NCBI GenBank assembly: GCA_017507805.1
Contig: JAFWAC010000034.1
Location: 1 to 64,000, forward strand
Length of the DNA: 64,000 nucleotides
Direction of reading: 5' to 3'
DNA from: Clostridia bacterium
Lineage (GTDB): Bacteria > Bacillota > Clostridia > Oscillospirales > Acutalibacteraceae
Shown in pieces: positions 1 to 10,121 of the stretch (the stretch's first letter is position 1; every line of letters starts with the position of its first letter). The position numbers and the translations under genes are program-made. Below the pieces are notes generated by a model. It did no database searches. It had not been told where the DNA came from and worked only from the letters and a program-made list of their open reading frames with translations.

Positions 1-256
1 CTAACTTATCGCATATCTTTTGGATGTACTGCTGTTCCTTGAGGGTGGTGTGCCGCCGCTTGTCATTATCCTTTGTCAGCGACAAAATCTCGATATTCTC
101 CGGAAGCTCGGTCTCCGCTTCCTCATCCTCAAAAAACTGCTGCGGAATGTATTTTATAAAATCTTTGTCGTTTGGGTTGACATTTTTAAATATTTCGGAT
201 ATACTAATAGTGACAGGCGAGGTACGGACGTGAGACCGATTATTCGGGACACCCAT
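1..256 (-). CDS. Unknown protein, C-terminus cut by the window edge
   Basis: The minus strand is open from an ATG at 256 to the window edge, giving at least 85 codons with no stop. The product is charged and mostly hydrophilic, with an acidic stretch around residues 45-55 followed by a basic patch (KDNDKRR). An AGGG about 8 bases before the ATG could be a weak ribosome binding site. The frame stays open 16-17 codons upstream of the ATG, back to a TAA near 307, and that stretch also looks coding, so the start may be wrong or the gene may be broken upstream. I do not recognise the family. It lies beyond the terminator that closes the glycan operon, so it probably belongs to a different unit. 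Confidence 0.45.
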   Translation of the reverse strand, partial: MGVPNNRSHVRTSPVTISISEIFKNVNPNDKDFIKYIPQQFFEDEEAETELPENIEILSLTKDNDKRRHTTLKEQQYIQKICDKL

Positions 257-371
257 ACTTATGACCCTGTTTTTATTTATGCCTTCGAGAGATACCGCAA
301 CATATAAACGATTAGGCTTGTCTATAAATTCTTAAAGACAGATGACCGTCCCCCATCCTATTCGATTGCTT

Positions 372-421
372 AAAAAAAGACTGCATTCCTATCCTTTCGG
401 ATAAGTTTGCAGTCTTTTTTA
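372..421 (-). terminator. Rho-independent terminator ending the long minus-strand operon
   Basis: A 13-bp perfect inverted repeat (AAAAAAGACTGCA at 373-385 and its complement at 408-420) encloses a second small stem, ATCC/GGAT at 391-402. Read on the minus strand, the hairpin follows the GH13 stop codon by about 35 bases and ends in a run of T, as expected for intrinsic termination. The A/T runs are symmetric, so it could act in both directions. Confidence 0.85.
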
Positions 422-456
422 TTAGGATTGTTTTTTACAATCCCTCATCATTCGCG

Positions 457-3400
457 CTAACGGGTCGGAGTGATTGTAATATTATCAAAAGCACCGTTTG
501 CCTGCATGGTCATTAATGAGATATATCCCATTGTTAATCTTTCATCAACAACCTCGCGGATAAGCTTATTTTGGGCATAAACCTGAATTTTAGAGCCCTT
601 TACAACAAGCTTGTAATTAATCCACTTGTCATGCTCAAAGCCGGGTATTAAGCCGTCTCCCTTAACCTTTTCATCCATTCCGGGGTACAGGAACACTCTA
701 CCGCTGGCATCGATAAACATACCGTAGCCGCCCTTTTCGTGATTTTGACCCTTTGCCGGCTGTCTGAACAAGACGCCGATAAAGTTTGTTTCGCTTGAAA
801 TCTTTGCAGAGAAAGACATTTCGAAATTCTCGAATTTTCCGACATTAAGTGTTGCCGCTTCGCCTCTGTGTTCCTGAACATAGTTTACATACAAGGCGCC
901 ATCCTTAATCTGCCATTTACCCTCGGCAATTTGTAAATCATCCAACGCGCTTGCAGATTTGAAATCCTGCTTATACGCAGAGGAACGAATGCCGGATATG
1001 TTCACAATACCGATTTGTGACTTGTAAATTGCAGTGTTTTTATAATTCTCATCTGCTTTCAAGCCTGCAATTTTAAAGTTTGAAACAGTTCCGGTTCCGC
1101 CCAATGTATAGAAAATCGGAACTGAGCCTAATTTAAATCCGCAATCGGCTTCATAAAGGAGATTTGATGTGCCGTCCACAAAAATCTTTAGCTTGCTGTT
1201 TTGCATAACAATCAACAGATTTGCATGGTCAGGCATTCCGGGAAGTGTTTTGCTTGCAAGCACTTCTTCGCCCTTAAGCACACTTATAACATCACCCTTG
1301 TAGTTGACCTTAATGGTTTCAAGCTCATTGTTTTTGTTGGTAATGTCACACATTACGCCAACATCCATAGTGTTATTAGATTTCTCAATACGCGCAGTCA
1401 TAATATAATCGGTTGCTGCAACACCCGCAACATACGCCATTGATGTAGTCTTTGAATTAGAATTTATAACAAGACCTGTTGCATTGTTGGTAACCATGGT
1501 ATAACTCGAAACAATCCATTCGGCATCCAATGAACCTATATTATAGTTGTTAATATGAGAAATACATCCGTTGGAAACATAGGAAACATAGCCGTTAGCC
1601 GGCTTAGTAATGCTATATTCCAAAACAACCTTTGCATTTTCGCCCATATAGGCAACAATACTATTTTCACTTGTAACCAAAGTTACACGACCGTATTTAT
1701 AATCCTCATCAGAAACCTTAACAGATGTAAGAACCTTACCGCCCTTTAAAAGCTCAAGCTTCTTGTTTGTGTTAAGACGAAGCACATATCCATCCATTGA
1801 GCCAACCTCGGTCTGACCGAAGGAATATCCTACCCAGCCTTTGCCGCTGTCAACCAAAAGTGTTGCGTCCAGCTTAAAGCTTGAATAAGTGTTGGAAATA
1901 TAGTCTACTCTTGTGGTACCCTTTTTATCGGTTACCTTTAAGCCGCCTATATCATACTCCAGCTTGCCTGCGCCAAGCTCGAGATCTGCCTTGGTATAGT
2001 TGTTGGAAACAGTCTCATATTCCGGCGTATAGGTACCTACCAAAACAGGTGTGAAATAGCTGTTGCCGTTTATGCAATCACCAAACGAGAAAGAATCAAA
2101 GGAAACCGCACTCTTAGCATTTGTAATCAAAGCCGCCGTTTCGGTACTGTATGAGCAGAACAAATCCTGAGTATACAGATTATTCCATGTATTATTGTCA
2201 TAAGAATATACCGCTGTATATCTTGAGGAGATTTTCTGAATTTGAACTGTTACAGGCTTGTCGGGCGATTTATCCTTTACCTTGTGAAGAATGAGTGTTT
2301 TGCCGCCATCGGTTTTACCGAAGTAAAGATAATTCACACCGCCGATTACAGTTCTGCCGACACTTACATAATCCTCTGTTGAAGCAAAGGTACTAACCGC
2401 AGCAAATTCATCGTTTTTAAGCTTTAATCCTCCGGAAATCACAGCTTTGGCAGTCCAATTAGCAACTGCAATGTTTTTGCTTGACACTGCACCAGATTGA
2501 CTATTAGCGCCATCAGCCATAACTCCGTTTTCAAGAAGCAAGCCTGCTGATTGCACGGTTCCCAATACGGTAACACTATTCTTTACAGGAGTTCTGCTCG
2601 TTAATGCAACGGTTTTACCGTTACCGTCAATACTCATAACACCATTCTTAATTTCAGATTTCAATTCCCCAACCGCAATAAAGTTCATCGAAGGAACTTC
2701 ACCTTCAAAGGTGTCATACATAGTCATATCAAGATTAGCGGTTGAAAGCTTCTCTAACTGAGCATAGCCGTCAAGAATAGCAAAGCCTGCATAAAGCTTT
2801 TCTTCCAAAACTAATTTTGTTGCAGATTTTTCCAATACTTTCCAGCTATCAGAGTTACCGGTAGCGGTATAAACCTTAAAGGTATTGGCTTCGCGAACAA
2901 GCTTTATGCTGTCGCCCATGTTCATTGTTCCGATTTCGGTTCTTTCAACTGCCTTACCGTTTTCTGAGCGAACGCAAAGGGTTACCTTACCCGTTTCATC
3001 AACCTCTACACCATAATATGCGGCATCCTTTTCCAAGCTGTTACGCATTGCAAGGTAAACATTGCCGTTAGATTCCTTGTGAAGCTGTGTGGAAATTTGA
3101 GAATTGTTATAAACGGGAGTTCCGGCAAAGGTTATCTTGTCAGACTTTTTGCCAAGCTTGCCTTCACCCTCTAAATAATAGCTATCTGTTCCTACGCGGA
3201 GTATGCTTTTATTAGCGTTTGAAAGCTCAAACTTTCCTCTATAATTTCCTGCCTTTCCGGAAACCAACATTGTGCCGCCGGGCATAACATTAACCGTTAT
3301 CTTTCCGTCCTTAACAGTGTATTCCTCACCTGTTAAATAATCGGTAAGAATTGTACCGTCCTTAACATCACATTCGCGAACCTTTAATTCTGCAGTCTTA

Positions 3401-5220
3401 ACTGTGCTGTTACGGTTGGTAACAGTAACAACTGTACCGTTTTCATCCCATCTGCCGAAAGCATAAAGGTCATCCTTATTGCTAACCAACAAATCCTTAA
3501 CTACGCCGGTTCTAACCGCAGAATACTCATTATGAACAGTACCTAAAGCACGCTGAATTTGGTAGAAATCATAATCCCAGGTAGATTCATCCCAATTCAT
3601 TGTGTTCCATCGTATACTGCCCGCTTTTTGACCGTATTCAGCGCCGTGATAAATCCAAGAGCTGCCAACATAGTTATGAGTCAGGAAAATGGAAGCCAAT
3701 ACCGCCTCTTTCGACTCAGCAGTATATCCGTAAAGACGGCTGTGGTCGTGCGACTCGGTGATAAGCCAGCTACACAAAGCAGTAGGTCTTGCCAATTGCA
3801 AAACATATGTATGCAGAGCGCGAACAAGGGCATCACCCTCAGCTTGACCCTCAATCCATTCCTTCATGGTTGACATTTCAAGGTCTTCCATATGCCAAGA
3901 ACCGTCTGCCGCATAACTCTTGAGGAAATCCATCCTGTAATTTTCGGTAACCATTAATGCGTCTTTATTGCCAGCCTTTAAATAGTCATATATTCTCTTC
4001 ATTACCTGCATTGAGGTATCTGAGCTACCGTACCAATAGCCGCCAACATCCATTCGCCATCCGTCTGCCGAGTAAACATCGTTTTTCTTGATGTAACGCT
4101 GTAAATAGGAATTCTCTGTGGCATAGAGCAACTCCTGAGTAGCTTTCTTTGAATGGTCAAAGGTAATGGTTGACCATTCGGTTTTATAAACATCGGGCCA
4201 GCTATACCAACGAATAATATCCTTTGCAAAATGATTTGGATCCTGATACCAACCGTCTAACGGAGAAGCACCGCTTTTATTGAATATCGGATTATCAAGC
4301 GATACCTGCTGAAGCACAGCGTCCAGAATTACTTTAAGGTCTTTGTCGTGACAGGCTTTGATCATTTGCTTATGGGCTTCCTCGTTACCTCTGTTACCAT
4401 CGATTTGATTTAAATCGGCAGGAGAATAGCCCACATTGCCTTCATTTTTCCACATGGGGTTCATAAATACACCGTCAACACCGAAGCTGGCGATATAATC
4501 CAATTTTTGAACAAGACCCTCAAAGTCACCACCATACCAAAGCAATGCCTCACTGTCCTCGTTCCAACTCACCTCGGTACGCTCATTAGAAGCGCCAAAG
4601 TCGTTGGTTGTGTCTCCGTTATAGAAAACTGTGGGCAAAACATTATAGTAGAGAGCACCTTTTGCCCAATCAGGTGTTTCCAAACCGGGCATAACATAAA
4701 ATCCGCTTGTAACCGAAGGCTCCTGAGCCTTTGTTCCTTCAAGGCTGACATAGGCTGTTGAGATTTCGTTACCGACTATAAAGCGATAGTAATAAGCCTT
4801 ATCCTGTGCAGGAACTGTGCCCACCCAATAATCGTAGTAGCCGGTGCCGTCAACACCATCGTGCTTCATTTCAATATTGCCCCAAGTAACACCCTCATCG
4901 GCAGTATACTGTATCTGCGCATTTGTAACATTATTTCTTGTTGTTCTTATGCGCATAACAACCTCGTCCTTTGTAGTAGGCTCAATCGGTTGCATATAAA
5001 TATGACCTTGGTCGTGGAATACTTCCTCAATCAAAGCAGTGCTGTTTTTTGCAAAATCAGCATCGGTTAAACCCATTGGTGTTACCGCCGTTGTTTTTCC
5101 ATCTCCATTGGAGCTTAACAAAATGATACCGCCGGCACCGAAAGCTCCTGCAAGAGCAACAACGCCTGCAAGAATAAAGCAGAGGGTTTTACTGCTGAGA
5201 TTTCTTAACTTATCAATCAT
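457..5220 (-). CDS. Secreted or membrane-anchored GH13 alpha-amylase-type enzyme with beta-sandwich C-terminal modules
   Basis: A 1587-residue extracellular enzyme. It starts with a signal anchor (hydrophobic residues 12-35). An N-terminal beta domain of the CBM34/neopullulanase kind spans about 66-175 (VFHDQGHIYMQPIEP). The GH13 barrel spans about 185-560, followed by a short beta domain and roughly 900 residues of repeated LamG/ConA-like beta-sandwich modules. The catalytic residues are readable: nucleophile D391 in GWRMDVGG, acid/base E426 in MVTENYR, and H491-D492 in TESHDHSR. Region I reads DAVLQQVS (D300), so the usual Asn-His pair is Gln-Gln. The start is an ATG preceded by AAGGAGG, which lies inside the end of the upstream gene (5-base gap). 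It is a clear paralogue of the 1979-residue protein at 21813-27752. It is the last gene of the operon. Hydrolysis of alpha-glucan-like chains is likely by family, but the exact substrate is uncertain. Confidence 0.9.
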   Translation of the reverse strand: MIDKLRNLSSKTLCFILAGVVALAGAFGAGGIILLSSNGDGKTTAVTPMGLTDADFAKNSTALIEEVFHDQGHIYMQPIEPTTKDEVVMRIRTTRNNVTNAQIQYTADEGVTWGNIEMKHDGVDGTGYYDYWVGTVPAQDKAYYYRFIVGNEISTAYVSLEGTKAQEPSVTSGFYVMPGLETPDWAKGALYYNVLPTVFYNGDTTNDFGASNERTEVSWNEDSEALLWYGGDFEGLVQKLDYIASFGVDGVFMNPMWKNEGNVGYSPADLNQIDGNRGNEEAHKQMIKACHDKDLKVILDAVLQQVSLDNPIFNKSGASPLDGWYQDPNHFAKDIIRWYSWPDVYKTEWSTITFDHSKKATQELLYATENSYLQRYIKKNDVYSADGWRMDVGGYWYGSSDTSMQVMKRIYDYLKAGNKDALMVTENYRMDFLKSYAADGSWHMEDLEMSTMKEWIEGQAEGDALVRALHTYVLQLARPTALCSWLITESHDHSRLYGYTAESKEAVLASIFLTHNYVGSSWIYHGAEYGQKAGSIRWNTMNWDESTWDYDFYQIQRALGTVHNEYSAVRTGVVKDLLVSNKDDLYAFGRWDENGTVVTVTNRNSTVKTAELKVRECDVKDGTILTDYLTGEEYTVKDGKITVNVMPGGTMLVSGKAGNYRGKFELSNANKSILRVGTDSYYLEGEGKLGKKSDKITFAGTPVYNNSQISTQLHKESNGNVYLAMRNSLEKDAAYYGVEVDETGKVTLCVRSENGKAVERTEIGTMNMGDSIKLVREANTFKVYTATGNSDSWKVLEKSATKLVLEEKLYAGFAILDGYAQLEKLSTANLDMTMYDTFEGEVPSMNFIAVGELKSEIKNGVMSIDGNGKTVALTSRTPVKNSVTVLGTVQSAGLLLENGVMADGANSQSGAVSSKNIAVANWTAKAVISGGLKLKNDEFAAVSTFASTEDYVSVGRTVIGGVNYLYFGKTDGGKTLILHKVKDKSPDKPVTVQIQKISSRYTAVYSYDNNTWNNLYTQDLFCSYSTETAALITNAKSAVSFDSFSFGDCINGNSYFTPVLVGTYTPEYETVSNNYTKADLELGAGKLEYDIGGLKVTDKKGTTRVDYISNTYSSFKLDATLLVDSGKGWVGYSFGQTEVGSMDGYVLRLNTNKKLELLKGGKVLTSVKVSDEDYKYGRVTLVTSENSIVAYMGENAKVVLEYSITKPANGYVSYVSNGCISHINNYNIGSLDAEWIVSSYTMVTNNATGLVINSNSKTTSMAYVAGVAATDYIMTARIEKSNNTMDVGVMCDITNKNNELETIKVNYKGDVISVLKGEEVLASKTLPGMPDHANLLIVMQNSKLKIFVDGTSNLLYEADCGFKLGSVPIFYTLGGTGTVSNFKIAGLKADENYKNTAIYKSQIGIVNISGIRSSAYKQDFKSASALDDLQIAEGKWQIKDGALYVNYVQEHRGEAATLNVGKFENFEMSFSAKISSETNFIGVLFRQPAKGQNHEKGGYGMFIDASGRVFLYPGMDEKVKGDGLIPGFEHDKWINYKLVVKGSKIQVYAQNKLIREVVDERLTMGYISLMTMQANGAFDNITITPTR

Positions 5221-5225
5221 TTTGC

Positions 5226-8200
5226 TTAAACCTCCTTTCGGGAATTAATACCCGCTTTTTTTCTTTTCAGATCCACGAAAAGCATTACGCCTCCGACAAC
5301 CGCCAAAACAAACATAACACCTGCCAAAGCAATCAAAACAATCGGTAGAACTGCCACGGAATTTTCACCCTTGACAGCAGGTGAAACCGCATCGTTATAA
5401 AGACGGTTGTTTTCGCCGGTCAATGTGTTGCCGGGGAAAACTTTAGCCGGCGGTTCTACATCAGCCACTTGCTCTCTTTTTGCCATATCATAAAGCTCAA
5501 TATCCTTAAGCTCAACACCGCATTGATACATTGCCAAACCGATAAATTTAACATCAAAGGATGGTGCATTATCAATATCAGCAAGAAGCTCACCGTCAAG
5601 CCAAACCTTAAGAACAGATTCCTCGCTATACATTACGACATCATAATCCTGTTTTTCCTTAAGGGTAACTATTGTATTGCTAAAGCTGTGATAGGTGTTG
5701 TTCATTTCGGCAACAGCGCCTATTGCATCGGGGAAGAAAAAAAGTCCAAAGAACTGCGATTCACTATCGCCGCGAATAATAACACGAGGGCTACTTGATG
5801 CCAAAATCGAGCCATCCTCGTTTCTTTTGCGCTCAGTAATATTAATCTTAAAGCGCAGTACAAACTTATCGGTATAGTGGAAAGCAGCACCGGTATTAAA
5901 GCTGATTACACCGTGAGCATTAACATTCGGGTTAGCGAAGGTTCTGCCGGTCATCGTAGATTCCTCCATACCCTCACCCTTACGAATGGTGGTTGAGCAG
6001 TTTTCGGGGAAAAGATTAACATTTCCCTTAGGAATAGCATTCATTACCTCTTTAACGGTTTTGTATCCTGCCTTTGCTTCAACACCATAAGCGCTGACTA
6101 CCCTCTTGGGTTCTGCAGGAAGCTTTGAATTATCCTTATGTGAAAGCAGAGATATATTTTCCATTTTAAATGTGGCTTGTCTCGAAGCAATGCCAAAAAG
6201 TGCCGGCATTTCGGGAATATCCACATTATCTAAAACAAGATTGTCATCAATATAAACCGAAGCCTTACCATACCCGCTAATTATTACAACCTTGTTTCCG
6301 CGCTTATCATTGCGCTTATAGGGAGCAACATTTTCAGTTTCGCCTGTAAAGGTTGATTTTGGATTACCTTGTGCATCTAACGATACTATAGAAACAGCAT
6401 TAGGGAAAAAGTAAAAAGCCAAACAATCCTTGGTACTGTTACCGCGGAAAATAACCACGGGAGCCTGCCAACCGCTTTTATCTGGGTCGTTAATAGTTAA
6501 AAGCTTTAAATTAAATGAATAACGATATGTACCCTTACTATGAACATCAAGCTCAGAAAACGCACCGCTGTCATATATAGAATTATCTGTACCGTTAATC
6601 GTAAGCTTGTTATATTTTATAGCATTGGAGCCGGATGCAAATTTTGAGTTGTTGTTAATCAGGTTTTGAGTTTTAAAGCCTACCATACTCAAATCGACAT
6701 TTTCGCCAACATTTTTATTGCTTGCTATCAAAGAAACAGGTTTAAACTCTGCGATACAATTTCTAACAGCCGCGCCGTACATTGCGTTCATTTCGGGAAC
6801 TGTTGCATCATCAAACAGCAGTTTTCCGTCAACAGAAATACTAACCTTACCGTTAGAGCTTACTATAACAAATTTGTTACCGTTTACATCATCTCTTATA
6901 AAGGCACGGTAATTTTCTGCTGTACCGGTGTATGTGGGAGAAACATTTCCGTTGCCATCTACTCTGACAATGGATAAGCTGTTTGGGAAAACATAGAGAG
7001 CGAGGAAATCTGACAAGCTGTTTCCGCGGAAAATTATAAGCGGTGCTTGCCAACCCTTGTTATCGGTCTCCTTAACAAACTTAACATCAACCTCATAACG
7101 GAAGGTTCCGTTTTTCAAAAGATTGAGACCGTCAATATATCCCATATCAACAACATTAGACTCTTTGTTTGTGATTACACCATCGGAATAATTGAGCTGG
7201 TCGTTGTTTGAAACGAAATCAAAGCTTCCGGCAAGCAGGTTTTTACCGTCAAAGAGATTTTCCTTTACAACAACCTCATTGTCATCGTGGGAAATCAAGG
7301 ACAAAACTTCTGCATTCATTGAACATTCACGCGAAGCAAAGCCAAACATTGCGCCCATCTCAGGCACAGTTGCATTTTCAAACAAGGTTACACCGTCAAC
7401 CTTTACCGAGACGGTACCGTAACCGCTTATAATTTCAAAATTGTTCCCTTTACTGTCATTTCTCGTAAACTGTTTGAAATTTTCAACACCGTTTGTATAT
7501 GTTGATTTAGGCTGACCGCCGCTGCTGTCAAGCCGAACGATGGATACACCTGTCGGGAAAAGGTAAAGTGCCAAGCAATCACCCAAACCGTCTCCGCGGA
7601 ATACTATAAGTGGCGCCTGCCAACCCTTATTATAGGACTCTTTTATAAACTTGACATTTACATCGTAATAATAAACACCGTCAGAATCCAATGTCAAATC
7701 AGCGAAATAACCGCTGTCAAAGCCTGCTGCTTCGCTCTTTGCAAGCGAACCGGCACTGTAAGAAAAAAGGTTATTCAACGAAATAAACTGTGCGTTTTCA
7801 CCTATAAGACTCTCACCGCTGAAGCCCTCAACAGGTTTTTTTTCGGTTGTTGAGCCTTGATTGTTTTCAGCAATTTTGGTTAAGGATACAGGTGTTGCCT
7901 GAATTGGAACATAGCGACTTCCTATTCCAAAATACGCGTTAGCTGCCGGCATTGTTGCATTTTCAAAAACAACTGTACCATTAACAGTAACCGTAACCGA
8001 GGTATAATGACTTTCAATTACAACATCATATTCTTTGTTGATTTCTCTCTTTAGCGAGGTATTGAAATGATCTATACCTCCGCCGATAGCCTTTGGATTT
8101 TCATTTTGCATTTTGGTAATACTTGTACCGCTTGGCCAGAAATAAACAGCATAGCAATCAGACGGGCTGTTACCTCTGAAAGGAATAAAAAAGGTGAAAT

Positions 8201-8492
8201 CCTTATTGCTGTTTAAACCTGTTTGCTTAACCTTTATTTCATAACGGTAAGAAGCAGTAGGGTCAAGATCTAAATTGGAATAGCTAACCGAATCCCAATT
8301 AACGGTGGTTGAACTGCTTATAACACCATTTTTAACCGAGAAAACATTTTTATTTGATGTTATGGAAAAATTAGATAAATAGTTGGTGGTATCAGCATTT
8401 ACTACCGATACATAAACAGAGGAAAAAAGCAAAGCGAAGGCTAATATAACCGAAAGAACGGTAAATATTCTTTTCTTTAACAAATCCGTCAC
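5226..8492 (-). CDS. Membrane-anchored surface protein made of five beta-sandwich repeats
   Basis: A 1088-residue protein with a signal peptide (residues 8-33), five tandem modules of about 180-190 residues, and one transmembrane helix (about 1046-1072) followed by a basic tail (KRKKAG). Each module repeats the same landmarks: an opening ENL/NLI segment, a YRYE-type strand, FRGN or FRGD, a central FFP/YFW..SI strand, a V-DG--LF-NA strand, and a closing FG-(A/G)SR strand. This looks like a ConA/LamG-type sandwich (compare DUF1080-like folds). No catalytic motif is evident, so a glycan-binding or adhesion role is the simplest inference. The same module occurs in three other proteins of this window. 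The start is a GTG with GAGG 7 bases upstream; a TTG four codons later is an alternative. It lies 12 bases after a sugar-binding lipoprotein and 5 bases before a GH13 gene, so the three are probably co-transcribed. Confidence 0.85.
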   Translation of the reverse strand: MTDLLKKRIFTVLSVILAFALLFSSVYVSVVNADTTNYLSNFSITSNKNVFSVKNGVISSSTTVNWDSVSYSNLDLDPTASYRYEIKVKQTGLNSNKDFTFFIPFRGNSPSDCYAVYFWPSGTSITKMQNENPKAIGGGIDHFNTSLKREINKEYDVVIESHYTSVTVTVNGTVVFENATMPAANAYFGIGSRYVPIQATPVSLTKIAENNQGSTTEKKPVEGFSGESLIGENAQFISLNNLFSYSAGSLAKSEAAGFDSGYFADLTLDSDGVYYYDVNVKFIKESYNKGWQAPLIVFRGDGLGDCLALYLFPTGVSIVRLDSSGGQPKSTYTNGVENFKQFTRNDSKGNNFEIISGYGTVSVKVDGVTLFENATVPEMGAMFGFASRECSMNAEVLSLISHDDNEVVVKENLFDGKNLLAGSFDFVSNNDQLNYSDGVITNKESNVVDMGYIDGLNLLKNGTFRYEVDVKFVKETDNKGWQAPLIIFRGNSLSDFLALYVFPNSLSIVRVDGNGNVSPTYTGTAENYRAFIRDDVNGNKFVIVSSNGKVSISVDGKLLFDDATVPEMNAMYGAAVRNCIAEFKPVSLIASNKNVGENVDLSMVGFKTQNLINNNSKFASGSNAIKYNKLTINGTDNSIYDSGAFSELDVHSKGTYRYSFNLKLLTINDPDKSGWQAPVVIFRGNSTKDCLAFYFFPNAVSIVSLDAQGNPKSTFTGETENVAPYKRNDKRGNKVVIISGYGKASVYIDDNLVLDNVDIPEMPALFGIASRQATFKMENISLLSHKDNSKLPAEPKRVVSAYGVEAKAGYKTVKEVMNAIPKGNVNLFPENCSTTIRKGEGMEESTMTGRTFANPNVNAHGVISFNTGAAFHYTDKFVLRFKINITERKRNEDGSILASSSPRVIIRGDSESQFFGLFFFPDAIGAVAEMNNTYHSFSNTIVTLKEKQDYDVVMYSEESVLKVWLDGELLADIDNAPSFDVKFIGLAMYQCGVELKDIELYDMAKREQVADVEPPAKVFPGNTLTGENNRLYNDAVSPAVKGENSVAVLPIVLIALAGVMFVLAVVGGVMLFVDLKRKKAGINSRKEV

Positions 8493-8504
8493 ACTCCTAC
8501 CTCA

Positions 8505-9995
8505 TTATTCGTTAAGCATACTATTAATAGTATCAGTGAAAACGCCTGATAAAGACTCAGCCTGAGATGCAGGTGTGCCCTGATTTAAATAGATTGCCTT
8601 GCCAACCATATTGTTACTTACATGGCTCAAGAAATCGGGAACGACTGTACCGTAATCAATGGTACTGCTTTCAAGTATCAACTCATAAATTTCAAGGTTT
8701 TTATCTTGATTTTTTGTGAAATAGTCTCTCTTGATATCCTCTTTCCACCAATTATCGCCATCGCCGGACTCGCTTAATATTCTTGCCATAGTGTTAAATA
8801 CAATAACGGATTTATCAATATCCTTGTTGGTTGTGGTGAAGGCAAATGCGCGGGTATGCGCTGAGCTGCTTGTATATTCGGTTGCATTGGGTCCCATAGG
8901 CATCGGTAAAATACTGTAATCCAAATCAACAGTATTATTAACTAAGAATTTATTTCCTGCCCAACTTTCAGTAAGCCAGAAAGCAACCTTGTTGCGGCAG
9001 AACATATTGAAAATATCTGTTCTCTCAGGAACCTGAGAAGTTACAGAGGAGGTTCTCATAAAATCAAAGATATATGTAGTTTTGTCAACATTAACGAGTG
9101 TATTAAGAAACTCAAAACCGTAAAGAAAATCCTTATTGGTTATGTTTTCAACATATTTGCCTTCCGAATTTTTCACAAGCATCGGGGCATTATTTGCAAT
9201 TGCGAAATACACTCCGCAATCAGGTGCATAGGACATAACCAAACCTGTTCTGTCCACCTCACCGTCACCGTCTGTATCCTTGGTTACCTTTTTGCAGATT
9301 TCTCTGAACTTATCAAAGGTCCACTTTTTATTCTTAACCAAAGAGAACAAATCCTCGTTGATGCCGCTTTCCTTAAGCACGCCGTTGTTTACAAACATAC
9401 ATACTCTTACTTCCTGCGGACGGATAAAATTGAGGAATAAATGCAAATCATCATAAACACCCAAATTTGTTACAGATTTAACCCAACGCTTGTCATTATA
9501 ATCAATGCCGTCTATATATTCCATTGCGCGAATATATCCGGCTTCATAAGCAGGAATTAAATTCGTTGGTGTAATGTCAAGAAGGTCTGCCACCTTTTCA
9601 CCCGCCATCATCTGCTGTTGAAGCGAGGAAACTGTGGTTTCCATATTCTTAACAGTAATTTTGCAATTAAGTAATGCCTCTGTCTGGCGGCGTGCATTCT
9701 CAAAAGCAGTGTCCTGAGCTGTAACAATTCCGCCAAGCTCATTTTGCAGGAAAACGGAAGCTATAACAAATTCATAGCCCTTCAAATCCACAACATCATC
9801 CTTGCTGTATGGCTCGTACCTTTCGAAATTGAAGTTATTATTCCCGGAATCTCCGTCAATGGTGGTGTTAATCTTTTTTCCGCCCTCGTCCTCGGTATCG
9901 CCCGAAGCTGTTCCGCCTGTTTTTCCGCAGCCGGCAACAGAAAGCACCAAAGAAACCGCACATAAAATTGCAAATAACCGTTTAAAATTTTTCAT
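8505..9995 (-). CDS. Sugar ABC transporter substrate-binding lipoprotein
   Basis: A 496-residue family 1 extracellular solute-binding protein. It has a lipoprotein signal with lipobox SVAGC (Cys23), then a Gly/Asp/Ser-rich tether. The body has the usual two-lobed sugar-binding features, including the internal calcium-loop-like segment DTDGDGEVDRTG and a WTFDKFREICKK helix. It should bind an oligosaccharide outside the membrane and deliver it to MalF/MalG-type permeases. No permease is adjacent; the nearest are at 39658-41475 and 46143-47930, and one of those pairs may use this protein. The start is an ATG with AAGGAAGG upstream. The 126-base gap before it holds a weak hairpin and several TATAAT-like boxes, so it may have its own promoter ahead of the two genes that follow it. 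Confidence 0.9.
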   Translation of the reverse strand: MKNFKRLFAILCAVSLVLSVAGCGKTGGTASGDTEDEGGKKINTTIDGDSGNNNFNFERYEPYSKDDVVDLKGYEFVIASVFLQNELGGIVTAQDTAFENARRQTEALLNCKITVKNMETTVSSLQQQMMAGEKVADLLDITPTNLIPAYEAGYIRAMEYIDGIDYNDKRWVKSVTNLGVYDDLHLFLNFIRPQEVRVCMFVNNGVLKESGINEDLFSLVKNKKWTFDKFREICKKVTKDTDGDGEVDRTGLVMSYAPDCGVYFAIANNAPMLVKNSEGKYVENITNKDFLYGFEFLNTLVNVDKTTYIFDFMRTSSVTSQVPERTDIFNMFCRNKVAFWLTESWAGNKFLVNNTVDLDYSILPMPMGPNATEYTSSSAHTRAFAFTTTNKDIDKSVIVFNTMARILSESGDGDNWWKEDIKRDYFTKNQDKNLEIYELILESSTIDYGTVVPDFLSHVSNNMVGKAIYLNQGTPASQAESLSGVFTDTINSMLNE

Positions 9996-10046
9996 AATAT
10001 TACAACCTTCCTTTTTAATTTATAATAATTATATATCAAATTTCCC

Positions 10047-10083
10047 AAAAATCATAGTGCCTGTTTTTACCTTTTTAGCACTA
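10047..10083 (-). terminator. Possible weak terminator or attenuator hairpin
   Basis: TAGTGC at 10055-10060 and its complement at 10078-10083 form a 6-bp stem with a 17-base A-rich loop. On the minus strand this is followed within a few bases by five T. It sits between the FAD flavoprotein gene and the binding-protein gene. The stem is short and the loop large, so it may only reduce read-through or have no role. Confidence 0.25.
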
Positions 10084-10121
10084 AATTACACCATATTTTT
10101 ACTTCATGATCCGAAGCTTTA

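Noticed and set aside
20-307. Open frame of 95 codons on the plus strand
   Set aside because: It mirrors the minus-strand coding frame at the left edge and has no ribosome binding site or coding-like composition.
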